A DNA stretch of 64,000 nt from Flaviflexus huanghaiensis (GTDB taxonomy: Bacteria > Actinomycetota > Actinomycetes > Actinomycetales > Actinomycetaceae): assembly GCF_014118685.1 (NCBI RefSeq), contig NZ_JACFAK010000003.1, forward strand, positions 124,001-188,000, read 5' to 3'. A program made the position numbers and the translations under genes. The notes below the pieces were generated by a model. It saw only the letters and a list, made by a program, of their open reading frames with translations. It was not told where the DNA came from and ran no database searches. Of this stretch, positions 9,261 through 17,708 are shown piece after piece; within the stretch, counting starts at the first letter, position 1, and every line of letters starts with the position of its first letter.

Positions 9261-9884
9261 TCAGCCCGCGAAGACGAGCGGTCGCGCCGACTCTGCCTGC
9301 ATAGCCTTCGCTGCACTGGCGGCATCCGACACGACGAGCGTGCTACCGGTAGCGACTGCGGCGACGAACGCGTCAAGAAGCTCCATCGGGTTCGGGTCGA
9401 CCACGAGCAGGCGGCCCGGTGCCCCGTCGATAGGGCGCGGCAACACGGGCGCCGCGAGGGATTCGTCGAGGAGAATGTCGGCCTGGCCGAGCACCTCAGC
9501 GTTGCCATCGATGACACCGGCGGGAAGCTCTCCCGGCCACGACATGTCAAGAGCGCCGAGTGCGACGACGATGACATCATCGCCATCCGCCTCGGGGTCG
9601 GTCGTGACGACGGTGTCGCCCTCTGACGACAGCTCGGCACCAGCCAGTAATCCGCCGAGCCCCCACGTGAGGAGCCGCCAATGCGTTGGCAGGTCGAGCC
9701 GAAGCGGCGCGCCCGGTTCGATCATGAGATCCCCAGCAAGCAGATTCGCGGCCTTCGCTGCGTGGTTCGCGACGACTCTGCCCGACAGCTCAAGGCGAGG
9801 CGCCCCTGCTGCGCTCCCGTAGAGCGTGAGAACGGGAGAAGCGCCCCGCTCAACGAGCTTGCGGTAGATGGTGAGTGCAGTCAC
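9261..9884 (-). CDS. TIGR03089-family protein
   Basis: A 207-residue protein of the actinobacteria-restricted TIGR03089 type, related to the AMP-forming acyl-CoA synthetase superfamily but much shorter and without the adenylate-forming catalytic motifs. It opens with TALTIYRKLVERGASPVLTLYG and contains WRLLTWGLGGLLAGAEL, as these proteins usually do. Function is unknown. GTG at 9884 overlaps the upstream phosphatase stop by 4 bp (GTGA), so both are on one transcript. A relative sits near rmlD/wbbL/whiB genes in mycobacteria, which matches this setting. Confidence 0.75.
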   Translation of the reverse strand: MTALTIYRKLVERGASPVLTLYGSAAGAPRLELSGRVVANHAAKAANLLAGDLMIEPGAPLRLDLPTHWRLLTWGLGGLLAGAELSSEGDTVVTTDPEADGDDVIVVALGALDMSWPGELPAGVIDGNAEVLGQADILLDESLAAPVLPRPIDGAPGRLLVVDPNPMELLDAFVAAVATGSTLVVSDAASAAKAMQAESARPLVFAG

Positions 9885-10717
9885 AGCCCCATCGTCTCCC
9901 GCCCCACCTGGAGGCAGGCGTGGGATGCGGCGGCAATGTACTCCGGCCCGTCCCACACCGGGTGGGTCGGGACAGCGTCGGTATACGACTCGTAGATGGC
10001 GCCAGCCCGTTGCAAAATGTGGATCCCGGCAGCGACGTCCCACGAGTTCGTGCCAGTTGAGAACGAGGCGATGCCGGAGCCGTCGGCGACAAAGCAGAGA
10101 TCGAGAGCGGTCGACCCCGTCCGCCTCATCGACCGGAACTGCGCGGCAGCCTCGCGCCAACGCAGGAGAGAGCTGTCGTCCCGCGCGACGCGGATCGAGG
10201 GGTACTCGGTCATGCAGAGTCCGTCCTGCGGTTCAACGGTCGGGTCAACCTGAAGAACGCGAGTGGGCTGGCCAGGCTCGTCGAGGTAGGCACCATCATC
10301 GTCAGCTGACCATGTGCGGCTCGTGCGTGGCTGGTGGACGGCGGAGGCGCGCAATTCGCCAGAACGGACAGCTGCAATGGAGATGCACCAGTAGTCCCAG
10401 CCCGCAGCGAAGTTCGATGTCCCATCGATCGGATCGACGAGCCAATACAGATCATCGTCACCGGGGCCGTCTGACGGACCACTCGCTGTCGACCAGCCGC
10501 TCTCCTCCCCGAGCACATGAGAATCCGGGAACCGGGTGAAGATCGCCTCGCGGATCGCCACCTCCGTCGCCTCGTCGTGGACGGTGACAACGTCGTGGAA
10601 ACTCGTCTTCGAGGTCAAATCACCGCGCTCGCGGCTCGCGGCGAGCACGCCAGGGCCCAGCTTCGCGACAAGGTCGAGGAGGAACGAACGAATCTCAGCA
10701 GAATTGGTTTCAGACAC
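9881..10717 (-). CDS. Inositol monophosphatase family protein (HisN/IMPase-like)
   Basis: A 278-residue metal-dependent phosphatase. The metal-binding residues are visible: GEESG near residue 70, DPIDGTSNF at 95-103, and the C-terminal SWDVAAGIHILQRAGA. Family members hydrolyse inositol-1-phosphate, histidinol phosphate or 3'-phosphoadenosine compounds; the sequence alone does not decide between them, though actinobacterial HisN is a fair guess. The first gene of a two-gene operon, overlapping the TIGR03089 gene by 4 bp. A roughly 200-bp divergent region separates it from whiB. Confidence 0.85.
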   Translation of the reverse strand: MSETNSAEIRSFLLDLVAKLGPGVLAASRERGDLTSKTSFHDVVTVHDEATEVAIREAIFTRFPDSHVLGEESGWSTASGPSDGPGDDDLYWLVDPIDGTSNFAAGWDYWCISIAAVRSGELRASAVHQPRTSRTWSADDDGAYLDEPGQPTRVLQVDPTVEPQDGLCMTEYPSIRVARDDSSLLRWREAAAQFRSMRRTGSTALDLCFVADGSGIASFSTGTNSWDVAAGIHILQRAGAIYESYTDAVPTHPVWDGPEYIAAASHACLQVGRETMGL

Positions 10718-10914
10718 GTGTCAATGCTGACACGCCGATTCGCAACACGCCAATCCCGCATGTGAGGCGAATCTACCCCGAATAGGGATATATCGGCGTG
10801 TCTCGCGCACTTTCTCGGCACGTGGGGAGATAATTTGACCTTTTCACCTTGACCTTTCGGGGCTTACATGGTTGTAATTTACCAAGTGACCGATTGAGAA
10901 GGGGGTTCGATCAG

Positions 10915-11280
10915 ATGTGGAATCTGACCGGCGACCAGGCGCCAAGCAGGCGTCCTGAGGATCGGGGAGCGACCGTGACATCCCTCCCCACCAGCCGACC
11001 GACACTGTTTCATTCACTGTGGGGGCTGGGCTATGACGAGGGTGGCCTGGGATGGCTCGATCGTGCCCTCTGTGCTGAAACGGACCCCGATATCTTCTTC
11101 CCCGAAAAGGGCGGTTCCACCGCCCCGGCCACAAGCGTGTGCCAGAACTGCGACGTCCGCATGGACTGCCTTGAGTACGCTCTCGAGAATGACATCCGGC
11201 ACGGCATTTGGGGCGGCATGTCCGACAACGATCGGCGGCGTGCGTCCCGTCAGCGCAGGCGAGCCGCTGGAGAGCGCTGA
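10915..11280 (+). CDS. whiB: WhiB-family iron-sulfur transcription factor (WhiB2/WhmD-like)
   Basis: A 121-residue WhiB protein. Four cysteines at 53, 76, 79 and 85 form the Cys-Xn-Cys-X2-Cys-X5-Cys cluster site; the context ALCAETDPDIFFPEKGG and the GIWGG turn at 97-101 followed by a basic tail are diagnostic. Pattern and neighbours resemble WhiB2/WhmD, which is linked to cell division and works through the principal sigma factor. ATG at 10915 was chosen because AAGGGGG lies about ten bases upstream; GTG at 10975 is an alternative giving a shorter protein. It precedes a long glycosyltransferase gene by a few bases. Confidence 0.9.
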   Translation: MWNLTGDQAPSRRPEDRGATVTSLPTSRPTLFHSLWGLGYDEGGLGWLDRALCAETDPDIFFPEKGGSTAPATSVCQNCDVRMDCLEYALENDIRHGIWGGMSDNDRRRASRQRRRAAGER

Positions 11281-11286
11281 CACTGA

Positions 11287-14175
11287 GTGATGACGAACCC
11301 CCCTGCCGACGGCATCCACGCGGTTGTCGTCGGCTCGTCCACGTCCGAGCATCTACCGGTCACACTCCGTGCCGTCGCCGATGGGACCCGCGCACCCGAT
11401 CGGCTTAGCCTCGTCCTCCTTGATGGAGGCGACGTCGACACGAGTGCTCTTGAGACGCGTGGGATTGCCGTCACCATCATCCGGTCGGACGCTCAGACCT
11501 CCGGTGAGGCGTATGCGGCTGGCGTTGACGAAAGCGAATGGACGTGGCTACTGCACGCCGATTCCGCCCCGGCTCCCACCTGCCTCGCCGAGCTCCACCG
11601 CGTCTGCGAATCGTCAAAGATGATCGCGGCAGCCGGTCCCAAGCAGGTCGGCTGGGATGACCCAACCGAGCTACTCGAGGTCGGCATCAGAGCCACCCGA
11701 TCCGGACGCCGCGTACCCGAGCTCGATCCGGGGGAGAAGGATCAGGGACAGTTCGACACCCGTGACGACGTCCTTGCCGTCGGAACAGCGGGGATGCTGT
11801 TACGCACGGCAGCGCTCGATGCCGCAGGCGGTTTTGACCCCGCTCTCGGCCCATTTGGAGATGGGCTTGAGCTCTCCCGCCGCCTTCGAGCCGCGGGCCA
11901 CCGTGTTGTTGTCGTCCCAAGCGCCGCTATTCGGCACGCGAGAGAATCCTTTGCGGATACCCCGCACTCGTTCGGTCGCCGCCGAGGGGCCCAGATGTAC
12001 ACGGCTCTGCAACGCGCACCGCTCCTCGTTGCACCGGTTCTCTTCCTCCTCTACATGGTCCTCAGCCCAGTTCGGGCGCTCGCGCGGATTGCGCTCAAAG
12101 ACACGGTCCGTGCCCGGGGGGAGCTCTGGGCGGCTGTCGAGCTACTCCGGCGTGCGTCTGCCCTCCACGCAGCTCGGAGACGGCTCTCTCGGGCGACCGT
12201 CACCCGTGCGTACCGCAGCCTCGAAGCGACCCATCGGGACGTTATCGAGGGCCGGTCCGATATTCGCAAGGCACGGCGGGAAGCGGAGAAGCTACGGAAT
12301 TTGCCACCGGCCCACGTGCGGCGTGAGGTAGCGGAGCGGCGTGCCCGAACGAGGGCGAGCGCGTCAGCGCTCGCGGTCATCACTCTCGCTCTGGGGATCG
12401 CCGGTTTCGCGCCCAACCTGTCAGCTTTCGGGCTGAGCGGCGGCGGCCTCCTGCCGGATGATTCGAGCGCGGGCGACCTCCTTCAGGCCGCGACAAGAAC
12501 GTGGGTTCCCGCGGGGGATGGGCACGCCGGACATCTCGAGCCACTGTGGATTCTCGCGATCCCGTTCACATGGCTGGCGGGCTACGCCGGAGGCACCCTG
12601 ACCGAGGCGATCTATCTCTTCTTCATCGCCGCCCCCATGCTCGCGGGCCTGTCCGCATTCCGCGCATCGGGCAGCGTTGCCACCTCGCCGACGCTGCGGT
12701 TCATTCTCGGCGCGGTCTGGGCCGCAGCCCCACCGTTCCTCTCCTCCCTGTCTGCCGGGTCCGCCGGTGCCGTGCTCTTCCACATCGTCCTGCCGCTGCT
12801 GGCGATGAGCTTCGTCCGAGCAGTGACAACACGAGCATCGTCCCACCTCGGCTCAGCCGCGTGGTGGACACTCGTCGCCGGTGCTGCCTATCCGGCAGCG
12901 ATTGTCGGTGTCGCGATATTCGCGATCATCGCCGCGCTCAGTCAGCGACGATTCACGTGGCTATGGGTCCCGATCCCAGGCACGGCGCTTGCGGGCCCCG
13001 CCCTGTGGTCGATGACAAAATCCCTGCCCGAGTCGCTCGTTCGACTACCGGGTGCGCCGTTCGAGTGGACGCTAGCCGAGCGGTGGGAGGTCCTCGCGGG
13101 ATGGCCGATGGGGGTGGAGACAGCTCAACCTGTCCTCCTCGCTGCGGCCGCACTTGTCGTCGTCACCGCGATCCTCTCCCTCGTTCGTGTCCGCAGAGCC
13201 CGCGCGGTCCGCATCGGCTGGCTTCTCGTCGGTGCCGGTGGGGTGCTCACGGGCTTCGCCCTCACACAAACTGACGGCGTCGACCAGTCAACCCTCGCCG
13301 AGGCACCGGCGTGGCCCGGGCCCGGCCTTAGCCTCATGTGGCTCGGTCTCGTCGTCGCTGTCGCCGGCGGCGCCCACGGCCTGCGGGCAGACCTATCCGC
13401 GTCCGGTCTGTCTGTCCGCCACCTGCTCGTCGGAGCGTGCACGCTTGGTGTCGTGGGAATTCCGGTTGCCGGTAGCGCGGCCTGGCTCATCGCCGTTCAT
13501 GGGGACGGAACCACCCTCGTCGGCGACGCTCCTGCGACGATGATCCCCGCGGTCGCTGCCAAAAGCGCAACCGACCCCGCACGGGGCCGTACTCTCGTTC
13601 TCAGTGAGACCGAAGGGGGGTACCGCGCTGAGCTGTGGCGAGGGGATGGTCCGCAACTCACGGCCCGTGGTCAGGTCGGTGGTGACGTCCTCGCGGGCGC
13701 TCTCGCACGGCTCGGTGAAGACGACTTTGCGGAGCTTGTGGCCCGTCACGCTGTCACCGTCGTCCTCGTCCCGGGCTCGGACGCTGACGAGCTCGGCACG
13801 CTTCTTGACGCATCTGATTCGATCACGAGGATCACGAAGTCCGAGATCGGCACGTTCTGGCGTGTCGATGTGCCCTCGGGGCGGGTCATGCAGGGCGAGA
13901 ACGTTCTCGAGTCTCATGTCGTCGATGCGACCGTGACGGCCGAGCCGGGCGTCCTGACACTGGCAGAGCGGGACGACCCGGGGTGGACAGCCGTTCAGGA
14001 CGGAGTCGAGCTCGAACGGGCCGATGATCCGTGGCGTGCTGCATGGCAGGTTGAGAAGCCCGGCACGGTTCACATCAGCCACGACGGCGGTTTTGCCCAA
14101 TGGTGGGTCACCCTGATCCGCATCCTTCTCATTGCCGGAAATATCACTGTCAGCCTGCCGTGGAGGGCCCGATGA
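11287..14175 (+). CDS. Large membrane glycosyltransferase, GT2 domain plus multi-span membrane region
   Basis: A 962-residue protein. Residues ~1-240 form a GT2-like domain (HAVVVGSSTSEHL; ELHRVCESSKMIAAAGPKQVGWDDP; GGFDPALGPFGDGLELSRRL). A first membrane span near residue 250 and a basic helical stretch (~270-350) are followed by some ten hydrophobic segments from ~355 to ~740, a soluble C-terminal domain to about 930, and a final span. Such fusions are common next to whiB2 in actinobacteria and are thought to act on cell-wall or lipid-linked glycans; the substrate is unknown. It starts at GTG 11287 or ATG 11290. Its stop overlaps the DUF5719 start (ATGA). Confidence 0.8.
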   Translation: MMTNPPADGIHAVVVGSSTSEHLPVTLRAVADGTRAPDRLSLVLLDGGDVDTSALETRGIAVTIIRSDAQTSGEAYAAGVDESEWTWLLHADSAPAPTCLAELHRVCESSKMIAAAGPKQVGWDDPTELLEVGIRATRSGRRVPELDPGEKDQGQFDTRDDVLAVGTAGMLLRTAALDAAGGFDPALGPFGDGLELSRRLRAAGHRVVVVPSAAIRHARESFADTPHSFGRRRGAQMYTALQRAPLLVAPVLFLLYMVLSPVRALARIALKDTVRARGELWAAVELLRRASALHAARRRLSRATVTRAYRSLEATHRDVIEGRSDIRKARREAEKLRNLPPAHVRREVAERRARTRASASALAVITLALGIAGFAPNLSAFGLSGGGLLPDDSSAGDLLQAATRTWVPAGDGHAGHLEPLWILAIPFTWLAGYAGGTLTEAIYLFFIAAPMLAGLSAFRASGSVATSPTLRFILGAVWAAAPPFLSSLSAGSAGAVLFHIVLPLLAMSFVRAVTTRASSHLGSAAWWTLVAGAAYPAAIVGVAIFAIIAALSQRRFTWLWVPIPGTALAGPALWSMTKSLPESLVRLPGAPFEWTLAERWEVLAGWPMGVETAQPVLLAAAALVVVTAILSLVRVRRARAVRIGWLLVGAGGVLTGFALTQTDGVDQSTLAEAPAWPGPGLSLMWLGLVVAVAGGAHGLRADLSASGLSVRHLLVGACTLGVVGIPVAGSAAWLIAVHGDGTTLVGDAPATMIPAVAAKSATDPARGRTLVLSETEGGYRAELWRGDGPQLTARGQVGGDVLAGALARLGEDDFAELVARHAVTVVLVPGSDADELGTLLDASDSITRITKSEIGTFWRVDVPSGRVMQGENVLESHVVDATVTAEPGVLTLAERDDPGWTAVQDGVELERADDPWRAAWQVEKPGTVHISHDGGFAQWWVTLIRILLIAGNITVSLPWRAR

Positions 14176-15551
14176 GAAGACCCCGCATCGCATCCAGCCT
14201 CGCCGCCCTCGCCATTGGTGCGGGTGGCATTGCCGTTGCCATCACCGTTCCAGTGGCAGAGCCCGCGGGCGTCGACCCCGTCCGCGTTGAGGGCGCAGCC
14301 CGCGCTGTCTCGCTCGCCTGCCCGCCTGATTTCGAGAAGACGATGGGCGCGATGACGGCAGGAATCGGCGGAGAGGATTCCGACACTCTGGTACGTTCCC
14401 GCTCGATCGTTGTCGGCGGCGGCGACGCCGCCCTCGGCTCGTCCGATCTCGGCTCCGGTGGTGTGCGCACCTTCTACGAGTCGGGTGCCTTCCCCGGCGA
14501 GCTCACAGTCGAGCAGGGCGAAGAACCCGTCCTCGCGGCAGCGACAACCCAGCGCTACCAGGAGCTGGGAGAACTTGCGGGAATGGCACTCGCCCCCTGT
14601 GTCGCTCCCGCGACGACCCAGTACCTTGTCGGCGGTTCGACGGCCGCGTCCGCGTCAGCCCAACTTGTTCTCACCAATGTCTCCGGTAGTCCGGCCACGG
14701 TCGCGGTTACCGCATACACGTCAACCGGCACGGCGGGGCCGTCTGTCATCTCATCGACAACAGTCGATGCACAGTCGTCCCAGACGATTCTCGTCGAGGC
14801 AGGAGTGCGCGATCCGCGCCTCGCGTTCGAAATAACGTCGACCGGTGGGCAGGTGGCAGCCCACCTGCTTCTCCATGAGGTCGACGGCATTTCCGGGGCC
14901 GGCATCGGATCTGTCACGGCAGGCGCGGAGCCGGGGACGACCGTCGTCATCCCCGGTGCGGACCTCACGGGCGAGCATGGGACGGTCGCTCTGCGAGTGG
15001 TGAATCCGGGGGAGGAGCGTGCCACCATGTCCGTCTCCTCGATCACCGCGGACGGCATCGAGGAGGTCCCGGGAGCCCAGGAGGTCGCACTGTCGCCAGG
15101 CACGGTCCTCGATTTGTCGATGGACGGGTTGCGGGGAGACTGGTCCGCCCTCGTTGTCGAATCCGATGTGCCGGTTCTCGCCGGCGTCCGGATCGACCTT
15201 GACGATGATTATGCATGGCTCGCTTCAAGCGAGGCCGGCCATCGGAGCGCGGCAGTGATCCCCGACTCGACCTCCCAGGTCACGCTCTATGCGGATGAGC
15301 CGACGGAGGCGGCAGTGACGTTCTTCGATCACGAGGGTGGCGAGCTTGACACGGTGGAGGTGACGGTCGACCGCCTTGCCTCGATCACGAGCCCCGACCG
15401 CGCCTCACACGTTGTCATCGATGCCGACTCTCCCGTCCATGTCGGCATCCTGTCGGTGCGGGAGATCGGCTCGATTACCGGAATCTCCGGCCTTGTCGCG
15501 ACCCCGCCTCCGTCCACGTCAGGCGAACTCCTCATTGACATCGTGAGCTGA
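14172..15551 (+). CDS. DUF5719-like secreted or membrane-anchored protein
   Basis: A 459-residue protein with a basic N-terminus and a hydrophobic span (SLAALAIGAGGIAVAITVPV), consistent with a signal anchor, followed by an Ala/Gly/Thr/Val-rich extracytoplasmic part with repeated beta-type segments such as VVNPGEERATMSVSSI. It has the position and character of DUF5719 proteins, which regularly follow the large whiB-linked glycosyltransferase in actinobacteria. The ATG at 14172 overlaps the upstream stop (ATGA), implying translational coupling. It may partner the glycosyltransferase at the cell envelope; there is no catalytic motif to support an enzymatic role. Confidence 0.7.
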   Translation: MRRPRIASSLAALAIGAGGIAVAITVPVAEPAGVDPVRVEGAARAVSLACPPDFEKTMGAMTAGIGGEDSDTLVRSRSIVVGGGDAALGSSDLGSGGVRTFYESGAFPGELTVEQGEEPVLAAATTQRYQELGELAGMALAPCVAPATTQYLVGGSTAASASAQLVLTNVSGSPATVAVTAYTSTGTAGPSVISSTTVDAQSSQTILVEAGVRDPRLAFEITSTGGQVAAHLLLHEVDGISGAGIGSVTAGAEPGTTVVIPGADLTGEHGTVALRVVNPGEERATMSVSSITADGIEEVPGAQEVALSPGTVLDLSMDGLRGDWSALVVESDVPVLAGVRIDLDDDYAWLASSEAGHRSAAVIPDSTSQVTLYADEPTEAAVTFFDHEGGELDTVEVTVDRLASITSPDRASHVVIDADSPVHVGILSVREIGSITGISGLVATPPPSTSGELLIDIVS

Positions 15552-15604
15552 GCTCGCCCAGACGACGACCGCCGGGCGAACTGCTGAACGCCTACTGCGC
15601 AGCC

Positions 15605-16054
15605 TCAATGGTGGTTGTGGTAGTCGATCTCTTCGGGCGAGCGGCCGAGAAACGATGCGAGCTGCTGGGTGATAACCATATGGACAAGGACGGACAACGT
15701 GCCCTCCGTCGGCGCCATCTGCTCCATGGGGCGCCGGTAGAGAACAATGCGGCCTTCGAGGCCCGTGTTGCGATCCATGGGGAAGAAACGGGCCTGGGGA
15801 ATGCCGTCCTCCCACGGGGTCGGGTCCGATTCGGGCACGTCGAGCACCGTGTAGTCGAGTCGGTCGACGACGTCACCAAGATGCTTGCGGTACATCGCGA
15901 CTTCCATCGACACGATGTCGTCGAAGCGTTCCGATCGCGTCCGCCAGGCGGGGACGGTGGGCGGCATGATTGGGCCGCGCAGGCCCCGCCCGTGCCGGTC
16001 TCGACGTAGCGATTGGGCGGGCTTCGGAAACTTGTCGTACGGGTAGGCGCTCAC
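15605..16054 (-). CDS. Zincin-like metallopeptidase family protein, catalytic motif not evident
   Basis: A 149-residue protein matching in place and layout the small actinobacterial metallopeptidase family (zincin-like, PF06262 type) encoded beside DUF3499. Recognisable segments are RFDDIVSMEVAMYRKHLG near residue 43, then RIVLYRRPMEQMA. Where the family would carry HExxH, this protein reads VLVHMVITQQLASFLG, with no HExxH. It may therefore be catalytically inactive or use other ligands. It is transcribed toward DUF5719 and divergently from DUF3499, with about 40 bp between starts. Confidence 0.65.
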   Translation of the reverse strand: MSAYPYDKFPKPAQSLRRDRHGRGLRGPIMPPTVPAWRTRSERFDDIVSMEVAMYRKHLGDVVDRLDYTVLDVPESDPTPWEDGIPQARFFPMDRNTGLEGRIVLYRRPMEQMAPTEGTLSVLVHMVITQQLASFLGRSPEEIDYHNHH

Positions 16055-16093
16055 CCGACCAGGGTACCGCGCGTGCTACGGTTGGGAGCTGTG

Positions 16094-16471
16094 GTGAGGC
16101 AATGCTCGAGGACACAATGCGCGGAACGCGCCGTCGTGACGATGACGTACAACTATGGCGAAGCGACCGCTGTTGTCGGACCGCTGTCACCCGTTGCCCA
16201 AAAGGGCGCTCTCGACCTGTGTGAGAACCATGCGCAGTCCGTCACCGTGCCGAGGGGATGGACGATGGTCAGGCTCGTCACGGAATATGAGCCGGCACCG
16301 CCCTCAGACAATGACCTCATGGCGCTTGCGAACGCGATCAAAGAGGCGAGTCGCCGCCGCGCCCCGGAGCCGAAGCCAGCCGAACGCCAGGTACGCCGCA
16401 GATCCGATGTTCCAGGCCCGACAACACCCGCCCTACGAGCGGTTCCAAACCCAGGAGAGAGCGATGACTGA
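16094..16471 (+). CDS. DUF3499-family protein
   Basis: A 125-residue actinobacterial protein starting VRQCSRTQC, the family signature. Two N-terminal cysteines (4 and 9) with Cys43 and His46 in DLCENH suggest a zinc-ribbon-like site. TYNYGEATAVVGPLS and PRGWTMVRL also match DUF3499. The C-terminal ~45 residues are charged and low in complexity. GTG at 16094 was chosen at the conserved N-terminus, with GGGAG upstream; GTG at 16091 is equally possible. Function is unknown. It overlaps the Trm112-like gene by 8 bp. Confidence 0.85.
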   Translation: MRQCSRTQCAERAVVTMTYNYGEATAVVGPLSPVAQKGALDLCENHAQSVTVPRGWTMVRLVTEYEPAPPSDNDLMALANAIKEASRRRAPEPKPAERQVRRRSDVPGPTTPALRAVPNPGESDD

Positions 16472-16628
16472 CTGGATCCGCAGCGCGTTGCGCTGCCCGA
16501 AGACCGGCACTGAATTGCGACGCGAAGGTGACTGGTACATTTCATCCTCCACTCCCGCATGGCGGTACAGGATCGAGAACGAGGTTCCCATCCTCCTGCC
16601 GACAGAGGCAGAAGAAGTTCCCGCCTGA
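16464..16628 (+). CDS. Trm112/UPF0434-like short protein
   Basis: A 54-residue protein resembling Trm112, which in other organisms activates methyltransferases. The pattern LRCPKTGTELRREGDWYI followed by YRIENEVPILLP matches the family (the IxxxVPxLLP end is characteristic). Only one cysteine remains (residue 11) of the usual zinc-binding set, so zinc binding is doubtful. The start at 16464 lies inside the end of the DUF3499 gene with AGGAGAG upstream. A partner enzyme cannot be named from the window. Confidence 0.75.
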   Translation: MTDWIRSALRCPKTGTELRREGDWYISSSTPAWRYRIENEVPILLPTEAEEVPA

Positions 16629-16637
16629 GAGCGACAC

Positions 16638-16666
16638 AGCCGGTGACCGTTGTCGTTCACCCGGCT
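16638..16666. terminator. Imperfect hairpin between Trm112-like and RDD genes
   Basis: AGCCGGTGA at 16638-16646 pairs with TCACCCGGCT at 16657-16666 with one bulged base. It lies just after the Trm112-like stop and before the convergent RDD gene. No clear U-run follows, so a terminator role is only suggested. Confidence 0.35.
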
Positions 16667-16739
16667 CATGGAGCTACCAGCGCGAGCCCGATAAGCCAGA
16701 GTACCGACGGACCGTGCGGCACGTAAGGCTCATGATGTA

Positions 16740-17651
16740 CTACCCCTGTTCCATACCGCGTTGGTCGGTCACCTGTCTTTGCTGACCAACCGAGAACGGG
16801 AGAACGGTGAGCCGCTCCTCCGTTCTCATCTGCCTCCGCATCGTCTCCGCTGCCGCCTGGAAATCTGCTGCCTCTCGTAGCGCGAGGGTGGTGGTGATGA
16901 AGGCGTTCGGGTCGGTTCCGATAGGCGGTGCTGGCGCCGTGAACGGTTCGAGGGCGGCGGCGAGATCACGCCCGCGCTCCTGCCGACGCTCCGGCGTCAT
17001 CGCCTTCGCATTGCGCAGGTAATCACGTGCGGCTATCGACAGCTGACCGGGCAGGGGGCTGACAATCGCCACCCGTGCCCACCGATCAAGGTCAGGATGG
17101 ACGCGGAGCGGTTGGGGACCGCGATAGCGGCGCGGCCACGTCACAACGATGGTGCCAGCGAGCAGGTCGCCGGTGCGCTGAGACCGGGCCGTGGAGGCGA
17201 TGGCGAAGGATCCGAGCGCGCCGAGGGTGAGATAAATGTCGAAGAGTCCCGCAACGGCACGCGTGAGTGCATGCCTCATCGTGATCGTGCCGCCGTCATA
17301 CCGGACCGTGCGTGTGCTCGTCAGGAGCCGGCCAAGCGACGAGCCGTGCGTCAGCCATTGGGCGAGGAACGGCAAGCCGACTGCCCACACCATGAGGATT
17401 GTCGTAATCCACGTCAGCGCCTGCGCCACATTCTCCGGCTCCCACACGCGCTGTGCCACGTACCACACGATTCCGCCGATGACGAGGTAGACCGTGTAGT
17501 CGACGAGGGCGGACATGATTCTCGTGCCGAGCGCGACGGTCGGCAGGACAAGGCCGACACCCTCGCCCGTGATGATGTCCGTCCGCTCATCGACCGGCGC
17601 CGATGTGCTGCCCGCTTCGCGGTAGCGAACATCGGCTGTCTCTTTCGTCAT
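16740..17651 (-). CDS. RDD-family membrane protein
   Basis: A 303-residue protein with an RDD domain of two or three hydrophobic segments: ALGTRIMSALVDYTVYLVIG (the R..D pair gives the family its name), LTWITTILMVWAVGLPFLAQ and RAVAGLFDIYLTLGALGSFA, with QRTGDLLAGTIVV closing the domain. About 100 polar residues follow. ATG at 17651 was chosen; longer in-frame extension runs into the divergent neighbour. RDD proteins next to SpoIIM-like and MoxR/DUF58 genes are a recurrent actinobacterial arrangement; their role is thought to be transport or envelope stress, but is unproven here. Confidence 0.82.
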   Translation of the reverse strand: MTKETADVRYREAGSTSAPVDERTDIITGEGVGLVLPTVALGTRIMSALVDYTVYLVIGGIVWYVAQRVWEPENVAQALTWITTILMVWAVGLPFLAQWLTHGSSLGRLLTSTRTVRYDGGTITMRHALTRAVAGLFDIYLTLGALGSFAIASTARSQRTGDLLAGTIVVTWPRRYRGPQPLRVHPDLDRWARVAIVSPLPGQLSIAARDYLRNAKAMTPERRQERGRDLAAALEPFTAPAPPIGTDPNAFITTTLALREAADFQAAAETMRRQMRTEERLTVLPFSVGQQRQVTDQRGMEQG

Positions 17652-17708
17652 GACACCACAGTAGCGACTCCCGCGCCCGGGAGGCCGCGTACATGCGAGA
17701 CTGGGGCA

